Source: Chrysopilus asiliformis | Lineage: Eukaryota; Arthropoda; Insecta; Diptera; Rhagionidae | Assembly (NCBI GenBank): GCA_964034945.1 | Contig: OZ035961.1 | Coordinates: forward strand, 45,496,184 to 45,560,183 | Length of the DNA stretch: 64,000 nucleotides | Direction: 5' to 3' | In this document: positions 59,590 through 64,000 of the stretch, piece after piece | How positions within the stretch are numbered: the stretch's first letter is position 1 | How the letters are laid out: the number at the start of each line of letters is the position of its first letter | Made by a program: the position numbers and the translations under genes | Notes under the pieces: generated by a model | Seen by the model: the letters and a program-made list of their open reading frames with translations, nothing else | Database searches by the model: none | Told to the model about the DNA's origin: nothing

Positions 59590-60447
59590 TAAATGATAAT
59601 TAAAACGTCATTCACAACAAAACTTTGATTGCGGTTCAAATTTTTATTGAACCCTTAAGAGGTTTCGGTACGTAATTCAGAAAATCAAAATCCCGAATTT
59701 CAAAGTCCCGAATTTTAACATCACGTTTCTTCTGCCGCAAAATTTTTTGTAGGAACGAAATTTGTTGCACGATCCTTATAAATTATTAATCCTTTTTAAT
59801 TTTGCAAGGTGTTGTAAATTCGGGATTTTCATTTTTAAAATTTATTAGATTTAATTGTTAGTTGTTACTACTAGTGATTGACCAAACAATTAACAATTGA
59901 TTAGTTGTAATTGTGCGGAACAGTGACTAACAACTAATCAATTGTTAATTGCGAAAGATGCAATTAACAATTAATTAGTTATCAATTGCAGAATTTACAA
60001 TTACAATTGATTAATTGTAATCGTTAATTTAATAAAATTTTAATCGTTAATTGTTAATTTCTCTAACAATCACATTTTTCCCAACACTGGTTATCGTCAC
60101 CTGAGTATTGATTTGTGTCATACGCCATTTTTACATTTTTTGATTTAAGAGCCGATTTTGGGTAATTTTACAAATTTTGGTAATTTATTACTGAATTTCT
60201 GGTCGGTTTTCCGTTCCGTTTCTGTTAATGAGTACTTCCTACATATTTGTAAGTCATTTGTGCCATTTCCAAGAGTTGCTCAAGGAAGAGTTGATTTTTC
60301 AATAAGTGCAATAAAAATGAAGTGGATATGGCACAAACTCCGAAATTTCGTGTTTCAGAAGAAATAGCTAAAACTTCTTTTGTAGTTTTCTCAGTTTATT
60401 GAAACTTTGGATGTGGAAAAGTCAACGGTATGAGTATTCACTGGGCC

Positions 60448-60559
60448 AAATTGACTTTAAAGATTAGAGCTGATTTACTCTAAAATTAGCCGATAGGATT
60501 ATAGAAAATCCTATCGGCTAATTTTAGAGTAAATCAGCTCTAATCTTTAAAGTCAATTT
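60448..60559. repeat. Near-perfect 112-bp hairpin
   Basis: AAATTGACTTTAAAGATTAG and the following 32 bp are mirrored almost exactly, with only a ~6-bp loop (ATAGAA) in the middle. No target duplication seen. Confidence 0.85.
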
Positions 60560-60983
60560 CGACTGGCTGCAAAGTACATTTTTTCAACAATTTTCCATGA
60601 AAGGTGCATTATCTCTAAAAATGTGGACTGCGTGCATCTCTATTGCTATTTTTGTCTACAATTTCGGATGCCACTATTTTGTAAAACGTACAGAGCACAA
60701 AAAATTAAGTTAATTTTTGCTTGAGATTGTGTATCTCTTGATTTGTATGACTGCGCCGCATTTTGTTAAAAAAAATCGCCTGCGGTGCATATTATTGCAT
60801 TTTTTTCTTGGTTTTAATCTTAATTAAGTTTTATTTTTAATCGACTTCCAAAAAGAAAAAGGTTCGCAATTCGACCTGAATATTTTTTTAAATGTTTGTT
60901 CACGCCTAACTTTTTACTGGGTTGACCGATTTTGGAAAGTTCCTGGTTGGGCCCCGCTGCAAATTTCCCCCCGTGGCGCTATG

Positions 60984-61430
60984 CTAGATTCTACATCGCT
61001 TGAGATATCGAGTTGAAATTTTTTGTGTTGTGTTCAGTACAATGCCAAGAAGGATATTTTACATACTTCCCCTCTGTTGACCCACCCCTTAAACCCCCTC
61101 CCCTGCTAGATTCTACATCGCTTGAGATATCGAGTTGAAATTTTTTACGTTGTGTTCAGTACTATACAAGGAAGGTTCTTTTATATTTTTCCCCCGTGTT
61201 AACCTACCTCCTTAAACTTCCCTCCCGCTAAATTTTACATTGCTTGATATATTTCCCCTCTTCGGACTTTTCCCCTCAAACCCCCTCCCCTTCTAAATTC
61301 TATATCGTTTCCGATATGGGGTTGGATTTTATGTGTTACGACACTGCGGAGGGTATTTTACATATTTATCTTCTGTGGCGCTTCCCCTCATACCCAGTCC
61401 CCTACTAGATTCTGCATGGTTAAAGATATA
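60984..61430. repeat. Degenerate ~122-bp tandem repeat, five units
   Basis: CTAGATTCTACATCGCTTGA-type starts occur at 60984, 61106, 61228, 61293 and 61405. The spacing is 122, 122, 65 and 112, so the third unit is shortened. Each unit continues with a GTTGTGTTCAGTAC-like phrase and a C-rich CCCCTC/AAACCCCCTCCCC stretch. It ends where the Harbinger transposon appears to begin. Confidence 0.75.
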
Positions 61431-61633
61431 GGCCCTTACCAATGAACTTATCAAAAATCCAAGTTTACTTAATCTCGAATTAGTAAAAATTAGACTTAGA
61501 TTTTAATATTCGTACCAATGAATAATTTAAAGTTGAAACTAACTAATATTGGAATTTAGGGGTCCTGACACTTGGAGCGCTGCGCTCAGCTGTCAAATCG
61601 TTAGTTCATTTAATGTTGGTGCTTCCAAATCAA

Positions 61634-62472
61634 ATGAGTGAGATGAAGACGGTAAGCTAAATACCTATTAAAATGTTAATAAAATTCAATAACTGAAACA
61701 TTTAATGGCAGACACGTGACCGGTCCACAAACTGGCCTCCAGAAATGAAGGAAGCGCTGAGGGAGTTCGTTGCCGTTCACATTAAAATTATTGATTCCAG
61801 GGAAAACGCAACCGCATCAATCAAACAAAAATATGATGCGTGGACCACAGTTAAGGAAAATATGGATGCTTTGGGATATTGTTGCAATGTAAAGAAATTA
61901 AAGGAACAATGGAATCGTATGAAAGTAAACGCTCGAAAAGCAATTTCCAATTACAAAAGAGATAAGAATGAAACAGGTGGAGGACCAGCACCGGTTGAGC
62001 CTACGGAATTGGATTACTCAATACAAGAAACTACGCCTCTTGATTTTGAAATAGACTCTGCTGAATTCGATTCCGATAGTAGGGTAAAGTATATTACATA
62101 TGCATAGAATTAATATGATGCAAACTGTTTTTCAGGTCACTAAAAATAAAGAAAACGTGCCTGCCAGTAACATTCTTACTTCCAAAGAAACTTTGCCTCC
62201 AAAAGAAAATGAAACTGTTCAACCTACAAAAAAAAGAAGGAGAAATGCAACTCCTAGTAGGTACAGCGGAGGATATGATTAAAAAAAGATCAAAACATAT
62301 AGAGGAAATGCAGCAAAACCAAAAAATTTTTGAAATAAAATATCAAATCGAAGTTCAAAAATATCAAAATTTGAAAGAGCTACACGAGAAAAACCTTGAA
62401 ATAAAAAATAAAGAACTTGAACTTATTAATTTAAAAATTGAAAAAGAAAAAGTAAGTCATGATAGAGGCTAA
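61634..62472 (+). CDS. Harbinger Myb/SANT-like protein, possible frameshift
   Basis: Accessory protein of Harbinger elements that helps the transposase reach the nucleus and bind ends. Exons 61634-61651, 61712-62083 and from 62136 are joined in phase by GT-AG introns of 60 and 52 bp. Exon 2 is the Myb/SANT-like domain (TNWPPEMKEALREFVAVHI ... DAWTTVKENMDALGYCC ... LKEQWNRMKVNARKAI) with its spaced tryptophans. After VQPTKK the zero frame ends at 62282, while the +1 frame continues to 62472 with a strong coiled coil (KRSKHIEEMQQNQKIFEIKY), the expected C-terminus. The switch falls at a run of eight A's (62228-62235), so this is either an inactivating indel or a sequencing error. Confidence 0.75.
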
Positions 62473-62642
62473 AATTAATATTTGGTTTTGAAATCGAATT
62501 TATTGTGATCTTAAGAACTGATTTTTTTGATTAATGTACTTATTTTTAAAGAATAATTTTTGTTACGCTGGATTTTTTTTAAAAACGAAGATTTTGTTAA
62601 GTTTTTTATTTATTATAATGATGAATTAAACAGTGAAAAATA

Positions 62643-63884
62643 CTAGAAGTGTTTTAATATAAAATTTCTTCTATATATTTTTCCGGGTGCTGCTGAATCT
62701 GGTTCCTGTTCAGAAGAACTTTCCATGTTAGCTTCGTTCATGCCCTCGTAGTCCCTCGTAAATCGGCAAGAGTTTTCTTTCGCAATATTAAATAGTACGG
62801 CTATTGCGACGATCATATTTTTAGCCGTGTCTAAGTCAACATTTATACCATTAAAACAACAGCGAAATTTATTTTTTAACTGTCCAAAAAGCTGTTCGAC
62901 TATGTTTCGAGTTAAGATATGCTTTTTATTATATATTTGTTCCTTTTCTGATAGCTGTTCCGACAGTTTAAAAGGTGTTAAAACAAGTTTCGAATTGGCG
63001 TAGCCATTGTCTGCAAGTATTACGCCCCCTTTCAAATCTAGTCTTTCCAGAGTGTTTTTTATAGACGATTCTCTCCAAATTCTGGAGTCGTGGGCCGAGC
63101 CCCTCCATCTGGCAACTATGTCTAGGATGCTATAATTTACATCACATATTACCTGAAAGAGTATGTTGTATTTTGTGATAAAAGGTATATTTACTTCATA
63201 TATATTATTTACTTGGACATTTATAGAATAAAATCCTTTTCTGCATCTATAACGGCCGCCTAGTTCTCCACCTGGATTTTTTATTTTTATGTGTGTGCAA
63301 TCCATCACTCCCACACATTGTGGAAATTGAGAAATTCTGTAAAATCCTCTTTTTAGATCCAAAATTCCTTCGGGATCAGAAGGAAAAAATATGAACTCCT
63401 TCATTCTTTTCGCTAAGGCGGAAGTCACTTCTCGAATTATTTTAGTGACTGATTGTTGCGATATACCATGAGTATCAGCTTGAAATTTGCAAGTCACTGA
63501 TTGAACATTATTAAGAAGAAATTGTTGTTATACCAATATCCTTTTGATAGGTTCCTTTTGCGATATATCTAATTGCACACATCACCATAATTTCGGAAGA
63601 TATTGCTACACCGCGCTTTGGACTGCTATACTCTAAATCAGGGCGCACAAGATTAACTATGTACACTGCTGTTTTTTTGTCGAATCTAAATACGAATTAT
63701 ATTAACCTAGTTGAATTTTGATGAAAAAACATATATGTACACACCTATAAAAGTCTTCAAAATCTTCATCAGAATATTGTTCGAAAGGATTAATTCTTTT
63801 ATTATATTTCTTTCGCTTCCTAACGTTAAGACTATCTTGGATAATATCAATGTCTCGATCTAAAAAACTATCGTCGCGAAACAT
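62643..63884 (-). CDS. PIF/Harbinger (HARBI1-type) DDE transposase, apparently intact
   Basis: Exons 63884-63745, 63685-63534, 63478-63213 and 63152-62643 give 355 codons in one frame. Intron 2 is 55 bp and ends in a weaker AAG acceptor (TTTCAAG|CT). Intron 3 (63212-63153) is 60 bp, in frame and free of stops, so a naive ORF runs through it. The N-terminus MFRDDSFLDRDIDIIQDSLN is charged. A helix-turn-helix (DIADTHGISQQSVTKIIREV) comes before the catalytic domain. Catalytic residues: D157 in VGVMDCTHIKI, D234 in VILADNGYANSKL, E272 in RNIVEQLFGQLK (37 residues between the last two). The family motif VARWRGSAHDSRIW is complete. All expected parts are present, so it may be active, or recently so. 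Confidence 0.88.
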
Positions 63885-64000
63885 TTTCTAGAAAAATTTT
63901 GCTATCCGTTTTAGTATAACAAGGAAATGATATTAATGACAAGGAAAATTGGCGTTAGAATTGTGTTTAGCAACGACTTTAGTTTCGGCTTTCGAGCAGC

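Larger units (their letters stand above)
55972..60089 (+). mobile_element. hAT transposon remnant, 4.1 kb, host of nested insertions
   Basis: Ends CAGGGTTGGGCAT and TTTTTCCCAACACTG are inverted hAT-type termini, flanked by a perfect 8-bp duplication GTTATCGT (55964-55971 and 60090-60097). Many TTAATTG/CAATTAA motifs crowd both subterminal regions. Near 56557 a frame starting MKRSYSNSNTMSWDWENKYL and reaching QCLVCS resembles the N-terminus with a first zinc-finger CxxC of ZBED/GTF2I-repeat type hAT transposases, then stops. About 1.5 kb remains when the insertions at 56982-57453 and 57499-59589 are removed, so the element is a deletion derivative. Confidence 0.85.
61432..64000. mobile_element. 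PIF/Harbinger transposon, right end outside the window
   Basis: Two convergent genes, a Myb-like DNA-binding gene (plus) and a DDE transposase (minus), are the standard two-gene content of animal Harbinger elements. The left edge is placed near TAGGCCCTTACCAATGAACT only because the tandem repeat stops there. The right terminus and target duplication are beyond base 64000, so the boundaries are unproven. Confidence 0.75.

Overview
The window looks like nuclear DNA from an insect, most likely a dipteran. The evidence is AT-rich sequence, short GT-AG introns, and a histone stem-loop binding protein whose RNA-binding domain has the fly-type VPKDDR..HPRTPNK arrangement. Transposable elements (TEs) are dense and almost all are cut-and-paste DNA transposons and their non-autonomous derivatives (MITEs). 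I saw no reverse transcriptase. The species cannot be named from the sequence alone.

Host genes, left to right: phosphoglycerate mutase (minus, four coding exons, 4265-6446); a three-exon gene that may be PAAT-like (plus, 8188-13303); single-coding-exon proteasome subunit Rpn2 (minus, 13385-16495); Slbp (minus, four coding exons, 22180-25674); and a full-length ABCC/MRP4-type transporter (plus, seven coding exons, 29792-55099), whose first intron is 16 kb and full of transposons. For each multi-exon gene I joined the exons by splice sites and reading phase, and each join gives one uninterrupted frame. The PAAT-like gene and Rpn2 converge tail to tail with 81 bp between stop codons.

The rest is mobile DNA. 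At 30931-33766 is an IR/DR-type Tc1 element with an intact DD34E transposase, and a hAT-like MITE with a perfect 8-bp target-site duplication (TSD) is inserted in it. At 34703-35622 is an internally deleted, frameshifted mariner relative (DD41D). At 55972-60089 is a hAT element that has received a P-like THAP-carrying MITE and a Helitron-like element, the latter itself interrupted by a second P-like THAP-carrying element. From about 61432 to beyond the window end is a PIF/Harbinger transposon with a Myb-like gene and a DDE transposase. Several Harbinger-type MITEs (TAA/TTA TSDs), a piggyBac-like MITE (TTAA), a pogo/Tigger-like MITE, a tRNA-derived SINE with a 13-bp TSD, a 1.15-kb palindrome and many shorter hairpins fill the remainder.

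The host genes are housekeeping (glycolysis, proteasome, histone mRNA processing) plus one ABC exporter, with no sign that they act together. The unusual content is the layered transposon history, the long palindrome in the transporter's first intron, and the two THAP-bearing P-like elements. I found no new defence or signalling system.
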